The notes: a model not told the origin generated them from the sequence alone. DNA of 64,000 bases from Gigaspora rosea (GCA_003550325.1 QKWP01000638.1:168641-232640), one strand, 5' to 3'. Positions 1 through 12,871 are shown, counted from the stretch's first letter. Made by a program: numbers and translations.

Positions 1-3000
1 AAGTTGTCGAACCAGATTTCCAAAATCTGCACCATCACTAATTAAAAAACTACGTAACAATTTCTTTTTCTCAAAACTGGCTTGTTTAATCCATTCAGTC
101 TTGCCTTGTCCAGATAGATCCGAAGACACACAAACAACATTACTGCATAGATCGCGATAAATAGTTTTCATGGTTTCAGCATTAAGACCATTGGTTGAAT
201 GAACATCAAGTGAAAATTGATCTAATATGTGATGGGGAAACGATCCCTCACGACAACAAACCAACGCTAAAAAATAATCATCATGTCTCTCACGCAATGA
301 CCGAATACTTTCAACTAGACTATATAGCAATTCAAATTCGAGTAGCTCTAAATTTGCAATACAGAATAATTTTTCTTTATAGCCGTTTTTGGCAGCAAAA
401 AAGCAACGCTTAATAAAAATATTAAGCTCTTCAATCGTCGTAGATTTTGTGCAAATTAAGATTTGCCATGGTTCAGGGTAGAAGCTATTTATTTTAATAT
501 TAGTATGATGTTAAAATTTCTGTAAAAAATTTAAAAGAACTATTATATATAATTTAAATTCGTACCCATGGTTAGCATACAAGCTCATAATAATATTTGG
601 TACGCGTAATCTATCATTACATGAAACAACACATAAGTTACCCCTATTGACAACATCAACAATAATACGTTCGCCTCTAACATTAAGTTCACGTGATGGT
701 TTTAATAATTTTCCAAAAATAGTATTCAATTTTTCACCAATTTCTTCAAGTGTACGAGAATAATCGGTGTTTTTGCGTGAAATGCCTGAACGATTTTTTC
801 GAGAAGGTAGCTCTGCTTTGCTATTAACAAACTTTATAAGGGTTCTACAGATTTCTGCGTTTTCATCATCTTGCACATCGGATGTAAAGTAGTCATAAAA
901 TGCAAGAATATGACGCGCAGGGAAGAATGTCAAATAGTAATATAGTTCTTGTGCTTCATCCACTACTTTTTTCCTGGATAATTTAAAGTCAAACAATATT
1001 AATAAAATGATCTTGTGAAAATATAAGATTTACATTGAAAGACCTCTTGCATTACCAATGTTGTAAGTCTTCTTTAAACTTTGCCAATAAATTTCTTATT
1101 TCTATAGTCACAACCCTTTTCTCAGTTCCTACAATTTCTTTCTTAAACCGTCGATAGTTAAAATGTCCCATCTGGATAAGTTTAGATCCAACATTAAGAA
1201 TTTCTTGAGCCATATCTACTTGTAATATAAATTCATTCATTATTTTGCTTGATTTTGCCTCTTCTGTCAAATTTGCATTCATATTAGCAGGCTTTGCAAT
1301 TAATAGAGCATGTCCACGTAAATCTTGTAAATCAGTCATATTATGTTTTATTTTATCAGCTCCTTTAGCTTTATATACAAGCGTGACATTAAATTTATCA
1401 CTATTGTCAACTTTTTCGAAAGTATAAGTTCCTATTAATACAGCATTTTGAATCTTTTCTTTTGTTACTTCTCCTCTATTTGAGATGTTCCTAATCCTAA
1501 AGAAAAATAACAATTATTTAAGTATACAATCATAAGAATTCATTATTTATATGATAGTGTCATATGATAGTGTTAAAGGAAATAACATACATGTTTTGTA
1601 AAGCCATATTAAAGCCAGCACATACGGTGATTTTATTGGGCAAAGAAGGGTATATCTGACTAATTTTCTGTAAAACTTTCAAAAATTCACCAATTTTATT
1701 TGCTTTATTCATTAATTGCACAACCAACTGTTTAATTTGAATGAATGCTAACATAGTGTCTTCTTGAATCAACCGTTCATCAGAAAAATCGTCTACACCA
1801 TTGATTAAATTTTTAATATCATGTTCAGCTATGGTTTGAAGAAGATCGCTAGCAGATGCCAACTCTTTAATCAATGACCAATAATTTTCATTATCAATGG
1901 GATTATAGTCATTAAGATATTTCACAAATTCGGCAATCTTCCCCAAATATAATATGTCATCTCTTATAATTTTCAAAGATCTTCCTAGCCAATCATCGGG
2001 CACTTTAAAAATTTCAACGACTGCAGATAATTTTTGAAGCCTTTCTTCCCATTTTGGTATAGCGGTAAGATGTTTAAGAGAATTTTCTAGATCTTTATTG
2101 TTTTTACTCAAATAAGTCACTTTACTAATTAATTCCAACTCGGCTTTTATATCAGTAACACCCTTCCACAAAGGGAATGCTTCAGAATATTTAACTTGCA
2201 TCCATTTCTTTTCTTTATACTTCTTGAATGTTTTATTATGATCATCACGAACTGCAGGCACCAAAGCATTAATAACATAATTAACATTTACTTCATCAGT
2301 AATTTGACTTAAATGTGTTTCATAAATGTTAACAAAAGTTTTAGAATTTGCGAATTCGTATGTATCTGCTGTCTTCTGAATTACATCCTCATGACGTTCC
2401 CAGTAATGTGGAGATAATGTTTCATTAAGCGATACATTCGACAATATTTTTAATTTCGCTTCTAAATCCCTAGTATATAGATCCGAATCTACAACTTTAT
2501 TGGGTGGACAAAAAGTGCTATAAAAAGCCTTAAGATGTCTTAACCTTTCTTCATATGCATTGCACTCTTTACGAACGGTTGAAATATTACTTTCAGTAAT
2601 AACTACATTTTGAAATGCCTCTTTGGTATTAGGATTATTAACCACATTAAGACATTTGTATAGTTGTTCATCACGGCACTTTGATAAAATTGCCTGTAGT
2701 GTTTTAATATCAATAGTTTTATCAACAATCGCGCTTGCTAAATTAGAAATGGTTGTTCGTATCTTCATAACATGTGAATGTTTGCGTAAAATTGAAACAT
2801 AGCCTTTTGCATTAAAAATCATTCGCCAGAAATCTGTATGTTTAATGAGATCCAATTGTTGTTCAGTATTATAAATTTGAGGAGTTTGATTTTCCAAACA
2901 AGTCAAAATATGGCATAATAAGTTTTCGCTAACGCTATTTAATAAATTTTTATTAAACATGTTAATATATTTAAAACAAAATAATAGCCTATCAGTGAAT

Positions 3001-4132
3001 GTTTTATAAAATATCTCACCTATTTGGAACATCTAAATTTTCTAAATTTACTTTATTTTGACCACAAATCCAACATATCATTTCTACAAGATTTTTATCA
3101 ATACGTCGAATTTCTCTAGCAACAAGAATATTCTCAGTTACTAGATTATAAAACTGATTAGTAATAGATTTGTTAAACTTTGCTATTTGGACTGTTGCAA
3201 AGAGAATATGATTATGAGAACATTTTTTAATTCGTTCACTGGCAACAAGCAATAATTCTTTATATATATTGGATCTTTCAGTAAGTAAAGTATGTATACG
3301 CGTTAAATATTCATAAACATTATATATAAATCTTGCACCTTCATTTAATGACATGTTATAATTATAATTTAGATTTGATATGATGCGTGTAAACCATTGC
3401 TGGCATATTTTTAAAACTTCTTGTGATCTAGAATTAGAAAACTTAGAGTTTAACCAATATTCTAGAAGATCCGGAAACATGTTCAATAGATTATAGATTG
3501 TTGATTGGGAAACACATTCCAATGCACGAATGAAATACTCTCTTTCGGAATATAAATTTCCATCTTTAAGAAGTTTTCCAAGCGCCTGCAAATTTTGTTG
3601 GTCCCAACCGCCCTGTTGATTTTTGAGCAAATGGATTATTTGATCACGGAAAAGACTAGCAACAATAATCCGAAATTCAGGAATAACTTTAATAAAATTT
3701 GCATACAATTCACTGGCAGTATTGTCCTGTGCAATAATTGTATAAACGCTTCTACTAAAATCAGTTACAATTTCATTATCAATACTAAATGTATGGTCAA
3801 TATTATCCCGCCACATTATATTAAGAGTTTCCATATTTGAGCAACAAGAAATCAACCACTGTAAAAATTACAAACAAATTAATTAAAGAATATTGAATAA
3901 ATCTAATTAAAATAAGATATACAATTTATACCTTGGAAATTCTGATGTAAGTACGTTCATCCATTCGATGCAAATGAGGCTTGACTATTTTCGACCATTC
4001 CTTTAACAAGCGCAATATTTGTTCTTTACCATAATGAGCACCAATAAATCCATCGACAAAAGTATAAGCTGGATCAATAAACTGTGCAACCCGAAAGATC
4101 CTAAGCCATTCGAATGATACCATTACCATAGC
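1..4132 (-). CDS. RNF213/mysterin-like protein, exons downstream of a MITE insertion (partial, runs off left edge)
   Basis: This is the middle part of an RNF213-like giant AAA+ protein. Exons read on the minus strand: 4132-3932, 3858-3020, 2934-1591, 1496-1056, 973-566 and 484-1. Each junction is GT-AG (donors GTATAA, GTGAGA, GTATGT, GTAATG, GTACGA), phases agree, and the frame is open to position 1. The family shows in the helical stalk, in the segments DLRGHALLIAKP and ARHILAFYDYF, and in a stretch leading to a Walker A-like motif, DLSGQGKTEW, near 91-129. In animals RNF213 is a cytosolic dynein-like AAA+ E3 ubiquitin ligase; the RING and E3 shell would lie beyond this window. The family call is from recognition, without a database search. 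The exon starting at 4132 continues the CBM20-bearing exon at 5070-7178 in the same frame, but a 929-bp MITE separates them, so this half may no longer be made from the normal start. Confidence 0.8.
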
Positions 4133-4140
4133 ATTATGAT

Positions 4141-5069
4141 CAGTGATGGCAATTTAATCGGCCAAAGAAAATTTAATTGGCCATCGGCCAATATATAATT
4201 ATTTGGCCAAAATGGCCAGAATTTTGCGGCCAAAGTTGAATGTCAATTGGCCAGGCCAATAAAAATTATTTGGCCGATATGGCCGTTGGCCAATGGCCAA
4301 ATGGCCAAACGGCCAAGTGGCCAAATTTCTTTGTATAGTAATAAAAAAGAAATTTATATAAAAATACTGTATTATATGCATACTAATGTTAATATATATT
4401 CATATACTTACTGGCTTTGTTTAAAGCCACACTATTAACTATAGAACCAATATTCTTGAATTATATTTATTGTATATTACCTTCCCAAAAAAAGTTAATT
4501 TAACACTATAGTTATTTATTTTCATGTGCTATTACTAAAGTTACGATAAAGAAATTTACGAACTATTGGAATTAATAAAACTCATAGAACTGGATCGATA
4601 TTTAACTATACGTGAAAGAATAATTAAATCTAACGATTCTTTTCAAGTTCTTTTTTAATTATAATAGTTTGCTTGAAAGTTCGTTTTGGAGCATATTAAT
4701 ATATAAGATAACTTAAGTAATAATTGTTAAGCTATATAAAAAAAAATCTAGCGAAAGCTAATAAGTTATATAAAAAATAATTTAAGTGAAGGTTTAATAA
4801 GTTATAAAAAAAAAAAAATTTAAGCGAAGGTTTAAAAAGTTATATAAAAGTATAATTTGAGCAAATGTTTAATAAGTAATTTGAGCAAAGGTTTAATAAG
4901 CAAAGGTTTAGTAAGTTATATAGAAAAATTACTAAGTGAAGATTTAACCAATCAAATTACTAGTTTTATTTGGCCGTTTCGGCCAAAAATGAGATTTATA
5001 TTTTTGGCCTTTTGGCCTCGGCCAATGGCTGCGGCCATTGGCCGGCCAAATAACCAAGTGACATCACTG
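4141..5069. mobile_element. hAT-type MITE inserted in the RNF213-like coding exon
   Basis: 929 bp. The ends are CAGTGATG and CATCACTG, with imperfect inversion continuing into GGCC-rich DNA. Perfect 8-bp target duplications ATTATGAT flank it at 4133-4140 and 5070-5077. Both ends carry dense TTGGCC/GGCCAA motifs (4150-4325 and 4965-5050), as expected of hAT subterminal transposase sites. The centre holds degenerate ~45-bp tandem repeats (about 4730-4940; core TTTAATAAGTTATA). No transposase is encoded. An 8-bp duplication plus CAGTG ends is typical of the hAT superfamily, and the undamaged duplication suggests a recent insertion. Confidence 0.92.
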
Positions 5070-7178
5070 ATTATGATGAACCAAAGCAGCGACAACTGGT
5101 GCCATTATTGGTTTAATATCAGATGTGAATGTATCTTGTTGGACATGATCGAGTGCTTCAAGTAACAATTCAGACCGAAATTGTTTTGGCAATTGAAAAG
5201 TGAAAACGCGTGGATCCTTATGGAACTTAATAAAATATCCCAAGAGAACGCACAAAAAAAGTCGGGTTTCTTTTTTATTTTGATAGCGTTGCGTTATGAA
5301 GTCGAGAGTTATGGAATTCAATGCGTGAGCTCTATGATTTGTTAACAATAATTGGAATTGCATAACTTTATCTTTAATGTTTTCATTATTTACTGCATCA
5401 TAAATGCATCTAATGAATGCGAATTCATTAAGATCTAAAATATAAAGACGTTTGTTGTTTTGCCATATATCATATTGATCGTTTGTTCTTGTGTCTAAGG
5501 TGCGGTTTTGTCTCTCACCCTCTCCTTCAAATTCTACTCTATTGTTGCCTCGATTAAGTACGCCGTACTTGTATTTAATTTCATCTCTGCCTAGCTGAAT
5601 TTCTACGGGGTGCGATCGCCAATAAGTTGGATATTCTCGTTTATGTGGTTGTGTCAATATAATTGTAACCATTTTCCAACTCCCCAATTCCTTACAACTA
5701 CCCACTATCATCGGATCACCGAATCTCTCAATGTGTTGCGGTAAATGCACATGAAATGTGATTTTAACACACTCAGTATATTTATCTTCATAACCCATGA
5801 AACGTGAAATTGTACCTCCAATTATGTTTTTTGCCGTGTTCAGCATTCCTGTATTAGGTGGATTACGTATTTCGTGTTGGTGCGATTTGTGCAATTGGGA
5901 ATTCCCATCAAAAATAACCGGAGTATTACTTCGTGGGGTATCATTTGTTGAATGAAGTGGAGAGATAGGATCACCTATTTGCTTACTATCAACGAAACCA
6001 TGTTCTTTTCGTGAAATATCGTGCGCAGAATTATTAAAAGTGGAGTTTTCATGTCCAGATTCTTGTTGTGAAATATTGTGCGCGGAATTATCCAAAGTGG
6101 AGTCTTCATATCCAGGTTCTTTTCGTGAAATATTGTGTGTGGAATTATCCAAAGTGGAGTTTTTATCATATTGATTTGAAAGTGAAACTGAATTACTATC
6201 ATCAAAAGGATCAGGAGTATATTTCGAAGCACTAAGTGTAGGTCGACCTAAGCTGGAATCATATTGAGGAAGGTAATCGCCTGAAGTAAGATCATCATGT
6301 GGATCTACTGGCTCTTTACTCGGAGAAGATGAGTCACTAAAATCAAAAATACTATTTTCTAGAGGATTATTATTTATAATTAAAGCAGGAGTGCTTTGCA
6401 CCTTAGAATCATTCTCAATATCAATTCGCGGCGGAATATTTTTATCAGCAGATTGAGAAGGAAGAGTAGCTGACGTTGTTACGGTATTAATATTGTCCTC
6501 ACTAGTGTTAGATTGGAAAGTATGTGTGTCTATTCCAACTGGCATTATTGCAGGATTACTGATCTCATTATCAATTAGCAGTGGATTTTTATCAGTCCTA
6601 ATACTAAATTGAGAAGTGGGTGTAAATGGTGTTATTACGAGACTATTAGTCTTATCATTTGTGAGAGGTGAAGTATTGTTGTCCTCAATAGTGCTGGATT
6701 GGAAAGTACTAAACTCATTATTAATTAACGGTGGATTTTCATAAGTCCCAAGAGAAGTGGGTGCAGCTGATGTTATTACGGGACTATTAGTCTTATCATC
6801 TGTGAACTGTGGTGCATTTTTGTCCTCACTAGCTCTAGTTTGGGAAGTAGGCGTGTCGAGTAGATTATTATTCGGAAGGGAAGGCATAAGCGTGCTTTGT
6901 GGACCCAAAAGTTTATGAATTTCATCAAAATCCATCGCTTCAGATTGAATTTCATTACTTGTAGATATGTTTGGTGGAATGGTAGGTGGTGAATTGCTAT
7001 AAACAATGCCTTTCTTTGCTAAATGTTTATGAATCTTTGCTAAATGTTCATGAATCTTTGCTAAATGTTCATGAATTGATTCTAAGGTCATTTTTTCTTC
7101 AGGAATCTTTGCTAAATGTTCATGAATTGATTCTAAGATCATTTTTTCTTCAGGATTAGTTTGATAAGAATCTATCAA
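5070..7178 (-). CDS. RNF213-like protein, N-terminal exon with CBM20 starch-binding domain, cut by a MITE
   Basis: About 703 codons, open from ATG 7178 to the insertion point. Residues 1-50 hold short tandem repeats (EEKM.LESIHEHLAKI, then IHEHLAK units). Residues ~50-460 are Ser/Asn/Asp/Thr-rich and probably disordered, with three ~19-residue repeats (core STLDNSAHNIS) near 5985-6170. A CBM20 domain follows at residues ~468-565: a VKITFHVHLP strand, GDPMIVGSCKELGSW, a YWRSHPVEI strand, YKYGVL and a late ENRTL-like NRTLD. CBM20 binds starch or glycogen, and vertebrate RNF213 also has an N-terminal CBM20. The helical stalk begins after it. At 5070 the frame enters the MITE and stops within two codons (CAG TGA). 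Without the MITE and one target copy, HHN reads straight into AMVMVSFEWLR at 4132. The true start may lie upstream of 7178. Confidence 0.82.
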
Positions 7179-7199
7179 AGTTTTCGGTTGTTGTTTCGA

Positions 7200-8444
7200 T
7201 AAATCAATCTCTAAACTATTTGTCTCTTTTAATTTTTGTATAGTATAGCTTGAGTTTAGTGATGCGATTTCTTTGGGATTTGTATAACGAAATTGGGTAA
7301 ATGAATTATGGAATTAATTCTTATAATGCATTAAAAAACACTTTGCCTTCTAATTTCAATTCCTTAAAGGGCGTTTCCGGATTTTGTTTCAATAATCAAT
7401 CTCTGAGTTATTCGTCTCTTGCGATGCATCAAGTGATCCTTTGTCTTTTTTTGATATAATATTTCTTTGATCTTGTAATGGTATGAATTGCAAGATCAAA
7501 ATAATACTAGTCTAAAAAATAAAGTACCTCCTGATACATTGCAAGAAACGAATAATTCATCAGAACATTCTTTAAAGAAATAGAAATAAAAGGTAAATGG
7601 TTTACTATATTATAAAACTTAATTCAATAATTAATTTATCGTAAAAATTCGGCTTCATATCCAAAGTTTTATGGATAAATTAATCATTGAATTAATTTTA
7701 AAATGTATTAAAAACATTAAAAACACTTTACCTTCCAATTGATCCGAGTTTAGAATTTTTTTAAGGGGCACTTCTGGATTTTGCTTTGGTAAATCATTCT
7801 CCTTTCTCTGCGATATCCACCTAACAACTTTTTCTGACTTGGGAGGAACTTTTGGGGAGGTCCTTTCTTACGCGTTTCACTTCTACTGCGACTATGTTTA
7901 CTGGATTCACTTGAAACAACCATACTAGAAACTGTTGGAGAATTAGCACTCGTCGAATGTTCAGATCCAGTACCAGCCGTTCGAGAAATGATTATTGAAG
8001 AAAAACTGTCATTTGTAGATTCAGCAACAACTATCGGATTATCTTCATCCAAAGTCATTTCAATCGAAGATGGAACACTATCAACTAAAGTGTTACCCTG
8101 AGATACATCATAATGAATTAATGACTTATTATTAGAAGACCTCACAGAATTAGATTTTTTCACATTATAATAAATTAGCATCACTGAAGACATTTTTCAG
8201 CTTTTCAACTTTTTCTAATCCTCTGTCATGGATAAATAAAGTATCTTGAACAGAATTAGATGATTTTTCTAAGTCATCAGGGTTACTATTGCCAACCAAA
8301 CTTGTATCATTAAGGATATCATCTTTATCTAATTTTTAACTTCTCCCAATCCTTCATCATGGGTTGGTAAAGTATTTTGATTTGTAGTGCTACTAACCTC
8401 TTGTTGAGTTTCGTTAACACCAATTTGGGTATCAGACGAAGCCA
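7200..8444 (-). pseudogene. Degenerate 5' region of the RNF213-like gene, with repeated exon-like pieces
   Basis: An ATG at 8444-8442 opens a frame beginning MASSDTQIGVNETQQ that stops after ~39 codons. One missing base later a related frame resumes (LDKDDILNDTSLVGNS). A third frame (8193-7750) is Ser-rich and ends in basic residues. The first two frames look like tandem duplicates of one motif (THDEGLGEV and IHDRGLEKV). A short coding-like piece reading roughly LSKQNPE.PLKE occurs three times, near 7735-7800, 7345-7405 and 7170-7215, the first two followed by GT-containing donor-like sequence. Either these are small N-terminal exons with unresolved splicing, or the 5' end has decayed by frameshifts. 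No continuous spliced frame into 7178 was found. Confidence 0.4.
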
Positions 8445-8740
8445 TTTCGGTTTATCCAAGAAAAAAATCAGAGTAAACTTTGAAATTTAGTTAATTGGGA
8501 AACATTACGTATCACCTAGGAAATTACGTAATATAATTTCCGACCAGATACCATATGTCGGTTTTTTTACAGGGCAAACTTTAAATTTCTTGGGCATATT
8601 GGCTAATATGCGAAAACATGCGGGGACATGCAACAGTGGATTTAGTACCCTAAACATTACGCTTGCCGCCCCAAATAGAGCCTAACCAATAGGAAGCAGA
8701 TGGGTTCTGGGACCGATGGACGTATGGCATAGTTTTGCAT

Positions 8741-9167
8741 CATATCCGCGGATTTTTGGAACTTACTATTAAAAATTCCAAAAATCTTTAACAGCGAATA
8801 ACTTTTGTTTCATCGGTCCATTTTTGATGAAACAACTACCAAAATGTTTACATTGATGAGACGATTCTAATGAACACAAAATCGCTAAAATCCAATCACT
8901 GGATCCAGAGATCGTTAACAATTCGTGTCACTTCGGGTATTTTAGGATTGAAAAAACCATTCCTAAAATACCCGAAGTGCCACAAATCGTTAACGATCTC
9001 TGGATCCAGTGATTGGATTTTAGCGATTTTGGATTCATTAGAACCGCCTCATCAATGTGAACATTTTGGTAGTTGTTTCATCAAAAACGGGCCGGTGGAA
9101 CAAAAGTTATTCGCTATTAAAGATTTTTGGAATTTTTAATAGTAAATTCCAAAAATCCGCGGATATG
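8741..9167. mobile_element. Long foldback (near-perfect palindrome) element
   Basis: Two arms of ~206 bp are inverted copies of each other around a 14-bp centre (8947-8960). The outer ends read CATATCCGCGG and CCGCGGATATG. Arm divergence is small. No target duplication could be recognised. A ~270-bp open frame across the centre comes from the palindrome and is not a gene. A decayed relative lies near 60740-61140. The 300 bp to its left (8445-8740) shows nothing recognisable. Confidence 0.85.
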
Positions 9168-9309
9168 TAATCATTATATCCTTAAGATTATTTTAAGGTA
9201 TAGTTTAAAATTTACGAAAAGCATTGCATTACATTAACTGTTGGGCTATGCCGGCATGTTATTTTAGGCCGGAGATGATTTTTATTGATTAGGAATGATT
9301 GACCGGGGC

Positions 9310-10117
9310 CTGGGACCCGTAAAATTTTAGTTTTAAAAACTCAAAGTTTTTTCTGATAACAACAAAATATTTAGGCAAAATTTAGTTTAGATTAGATTTA
9401 AATTTAATAAATTTTAGATAAATTTTGATTTAATTCAGGGACGATGATTTTCTGCGGTGATAAACTCAAATTCTGCGGTGATTAAATTTATTTCTGCGAT
9501 TATCTGCAAAATAAAATTTTGCCAAATTTCTGCAATAAAAACCCTGTTTCTGCACTCAAAATTTGGTTTAATACTAATGTTCCAAAGCTTTCCGACGACC
9601 ATGCTCGTATTTTATGTTATTGATTGTCTATCTTTTCAAAACTCTCTGCCAAAACTCGCAATTTGATTGGATTATGGTCAAATTTTAAGCCAATTCTGTA
9701 ATTATCCATGATAAAATCCAATTTCAGCAAAAATGGGTGAATTCTGCAAATTCTGCGGTATTCTGCATTTGCAGAAAATCATCGTCCCTGCGTATGTCTT
9801 AGAAGTTAAATAAGTTTGTATAAAATTTTTATTAAAAATAATGCGTATCACTATAATCGATGATTTTTTGCATCTACTGCGCCCGCATTATGGTAGTTTG
9901 CTACTAATGCAAGCCAGAATTGTAAAATTCTGAAATATGTATTCTGAATACATACTATAATTAATACAGTATGGAAATTTTTTAGAAAATTTTAGTTAAG
10001 ATTTATAATTTTAGACATAAATTCTCTAGAATTTAGAAATTTTAGAAAACTTGAGTTGATACTTGAAATTTTAGATTTTTTGTGAAAATTTTATATCTAA
10101 AATTTTACGGGTCCCAG
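9310..10117. mobile_element. Non-autonomous hAT element with 8-bp target duplication
   Basis: 808 bp with inverted ends CTGGGACCCGTAAAATTTTA and its reverse complement. Perfect 8-bp target duplications ACCGGGGC flank it at 9302-9309 and 10118-10125. The interior is AT-rich without coding signal and holds another MITE at 9436-9790. Confidence 0.9.
9436..9790. mobile_element. MITE nested in the 9310-10117 element
   Basis: 355 bp with 20-bp perfect inverted ends, CAGGGACGATGATTTTCTGC and its complement. TTCTGC/GCAGAA motifs are scattered inside, like hAT subterminal repeats. The flanks show no clear 8-bp duplication, so the superfamily assignment rests on the ends alone. Confidence 0.75.
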
Positions 10118-10125
10118 ACCGGGGC

Positions 10126-11411
10126 TGGTGAGAACGGCAATGATGTCCCGAGAGGATGCAAAAAACATTGCGTTGGGAGTCGCCATATGCTCAAATAGCC
10201 AGTGGTTTCCCGCTCGTATCGGAATATTGGTCGGCTAGATCGGAATTGATCAATTTTGCCTCAAGATCATAAAAAATTTTACTAATAAAATCATATACAT
10301 TCAATAGTTTGAGTACAACTTACCACTTTCCTGCGGCCATGGTACCCGGCCCCCTTTATTTACTTGCTACGCATATTATTTTCAACTTTCAATCGTCTTT
10401 CTTTATTGGGTTAGCTCCATTGATCTTCATTTATGCGGAGTGTGGCGGCGTCGGTCGTGTGGCTGCTTCGCTTTTCGGTCACATGATCTACCATCACTTC
10501 GCATTAGGGCATAATCGAGTAATTGTTGGGTTCAAGAAAATCCCGTTGTTACGATCGGTGGGAGAGCTTTCGATTATAAGGGTCGATTTAGCTCCGATCG
10601 TAAACAATAGTACGATTTCAACAACACCAGGGCGTAGGATCGATTTTCCGAAAACGTGATCTTCCGACGTCAATTAGCCAATTAAAAATCAGGTTCAGGT
10701 GTAACGTAAAGAAATTCAAAACAAACGTTTGTTTTTGAAAAATCGTATTTATCGCAAGATTTATACTAGCAAATCGTCTTTCTGGCCTAACAAAAAAGTT
10801 TCATCGCACAATTTTGCTATATAATGCTCCTTCTAACCACCAACATGAACCCAAACCCTAACATAAATCAATTTTTTTTCTCAAAGACAATTGATGTCGG
10901 AAGATCACGTGTTCTGAAAATCGATCCTAGGCCCTGTCAATTTCGTACGATTTCGGCGATGTCAATTTTACGGAGTGATAAACCACGTGTTTGCAGCGGA
11001 TCTTTTACGCAACCAAGCAGTTTTTAGGTTAAATGCGGAGTTTACTCTTCTTAAAGCAAGTTAAAAGGGTTTCACTTTTATTATTCCTTTTAATACGAAT
11101 ACAATAGGATTTTTGATAGAACTACGCTCAAGCGTATCTGCAACTAATAATTACAAACATCTACGAGCGATTCTCTCCTTTTCCCGCTAAAACCCAACCT
11201 ATTTATATATTTTAATCCCTACTGGGGTTTCTATCCCTCGCTTGGGGTTTCAATCCCTCACTTGGGGTTTCAATTCCTTGCTTGGGGTTTCAAACCCTTG
11301 CATACGCCATGATCGTCCTTTCCCAAATAAAAATACATAAAAATGAAAAAAAATGAAATAAAAATAAGAATATAACTATACTAAATAAGGAATAGAGTTT
11401 GAAATCGTAAC
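10126..11411. repeat. Gene-free stretch with inverted repeat and 20-bp tandem repeat
   Basis: Arms 10610-10676 and 10889-10950 are inverted copies (core TAGGATCGATTTTC then CGTGATCTTCCGAC), ~210 bp apart, probably the ends or interior of a decayed foldback element. At 11221-11300 a 20-bp unit (CTTGGGGTTTCAATCCCTCA) occurs four times with small changes. The region is less AT-rich than its surroundings. A 116-codon open frame at 10309-10659 runs into the left inverted arm and shows no recognisable domain, so it is not called as a gene. Confidence 0.6.
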
Positions 11412-12830
11412 ACCGGGCTTAAGATCACTATAGATCCTTTCCGATCTGATTCCGGAGCCCAAATATTCACCAATCAGAATAAACTAAATTGAAANTTAAA
11501 CTTCTAGCGAAAATTTCTCAGTAACTACTCGATCAAACTTAGTAAACCTTTTTTATTTTGATTCAGCATATTTGTAAAATTAAAATTAACAAAAAGTTTC
11601 CTGAATATAGTTTAGTGATTGTCAAGAAATTTCGCTAGAAGATTTGAAATAACTTGAAATATTGGAAAAAAAAAAATCCAAAATCGGCAAATTTTTTCTT
11701 TTTAAAACTTTAAACGATGATTTCTCAACACCCATACATCCATATTCGAATAAAAAAATTTTTATGAATTTAATAGAGGAATTTCGATTAAAAGCTAAAA
11801 AAAAAAATTTGGTCACAGCTTTTTTCTTTACAAATATCTAAACTTTGAACGAAGTTTACTCAGTACTTACCTAATCAAATCCGATAAAAATTTTTTTATT
11901 TTAATTCTTTAATCACATAGAAATAAATAAAAACATTTTTAATCGAATTTGATTAGGTAAGTACTAAGTAATCTTCGTTCAAAGTCTAGATATCCATAAA
12001 AAAAAAGCTGCAGCCAACTTTTTTTTTTAGCTTTTAAACGATATTTTTTAACATCGCCTATTCAAATTCGATAAAAATTCTTTTATCTTAATTCGACACA
12101 TTCGCAGAATTAGAATAAAAAAATTTTCATTGAATTTGGATGGATGGTTGTTGAGCAACCGTCGATTAAATTTTAATGCAACATTCTTTTTCTTAAATTT
12201 TTTTTACAAAACTTTAAACGATAATCTTTAAACACCATATATCCAAATTTGATGAATTTTTTCTTTTATTTAATTCTGCAAGTTTGTAGAATTAAAATTA
12301 AAAAAATTTTTTACCGAATTTGAATAGAAGATTTTGAGAAATTTCGATAAAAGCTAAAAAAGAATTTTGGCTGCAGCTTTTTTTTTTACGATGACCGAAG
12401 ATTATTTGGTACTTACCTAATCAAATTCAATCAAAAATTTTTTTTTATTTAATTCTATTAGATTATAGAATTAAAAATAAAAAAAAATTGTGGTTGAATT
12501 TAATTAGGTAAGTACCGTAAACTTAATCCAATGCGGTTTTTTTTCAAATATCTAGGCTGCCCACTATGAATGAAAAATAGCATGCTTTTTAAATCTTTCC
12601 TTCTAATGGTAAAAACTCTCCACCATGTACTAGACCCGGGTCTTTTATACAGCAGTTTACGGCACCAAGTAATCTTCGGTCAAAGTTTAGATATTCGTAA
12701 AAAAAAAAAAGCTGCTGGCAAAAAATTTTTTTTAGCATTTAATCGAAATTTCTTAACATTTCTCTGTTCAAATTCGATAAAATTTTTTTATTAATTCTAC
12801 AAACTTGCAGGATTAAAATAAAAATTTGCC

Positions 12831-12871
<41 letters not shown>

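Noticed and set aside
5975..6232. Minus-strand open frame of 85 codons with internal repeats
   Set aside because: Out-of-frame shadow of the repeat region in the RNF213-like exon.
8870..9139. 89-codon open frame
   Set aside because: It spans the centre of a near-perfect palindrome; the frame follows from the repeat.
10309..10659. 116-codon plus-strand open frame in a less AT-rich patch
   Set aside because: It runs into the arm of an inverted repeat, has no recognisable domain, and looks like a chance frame in a repeat.
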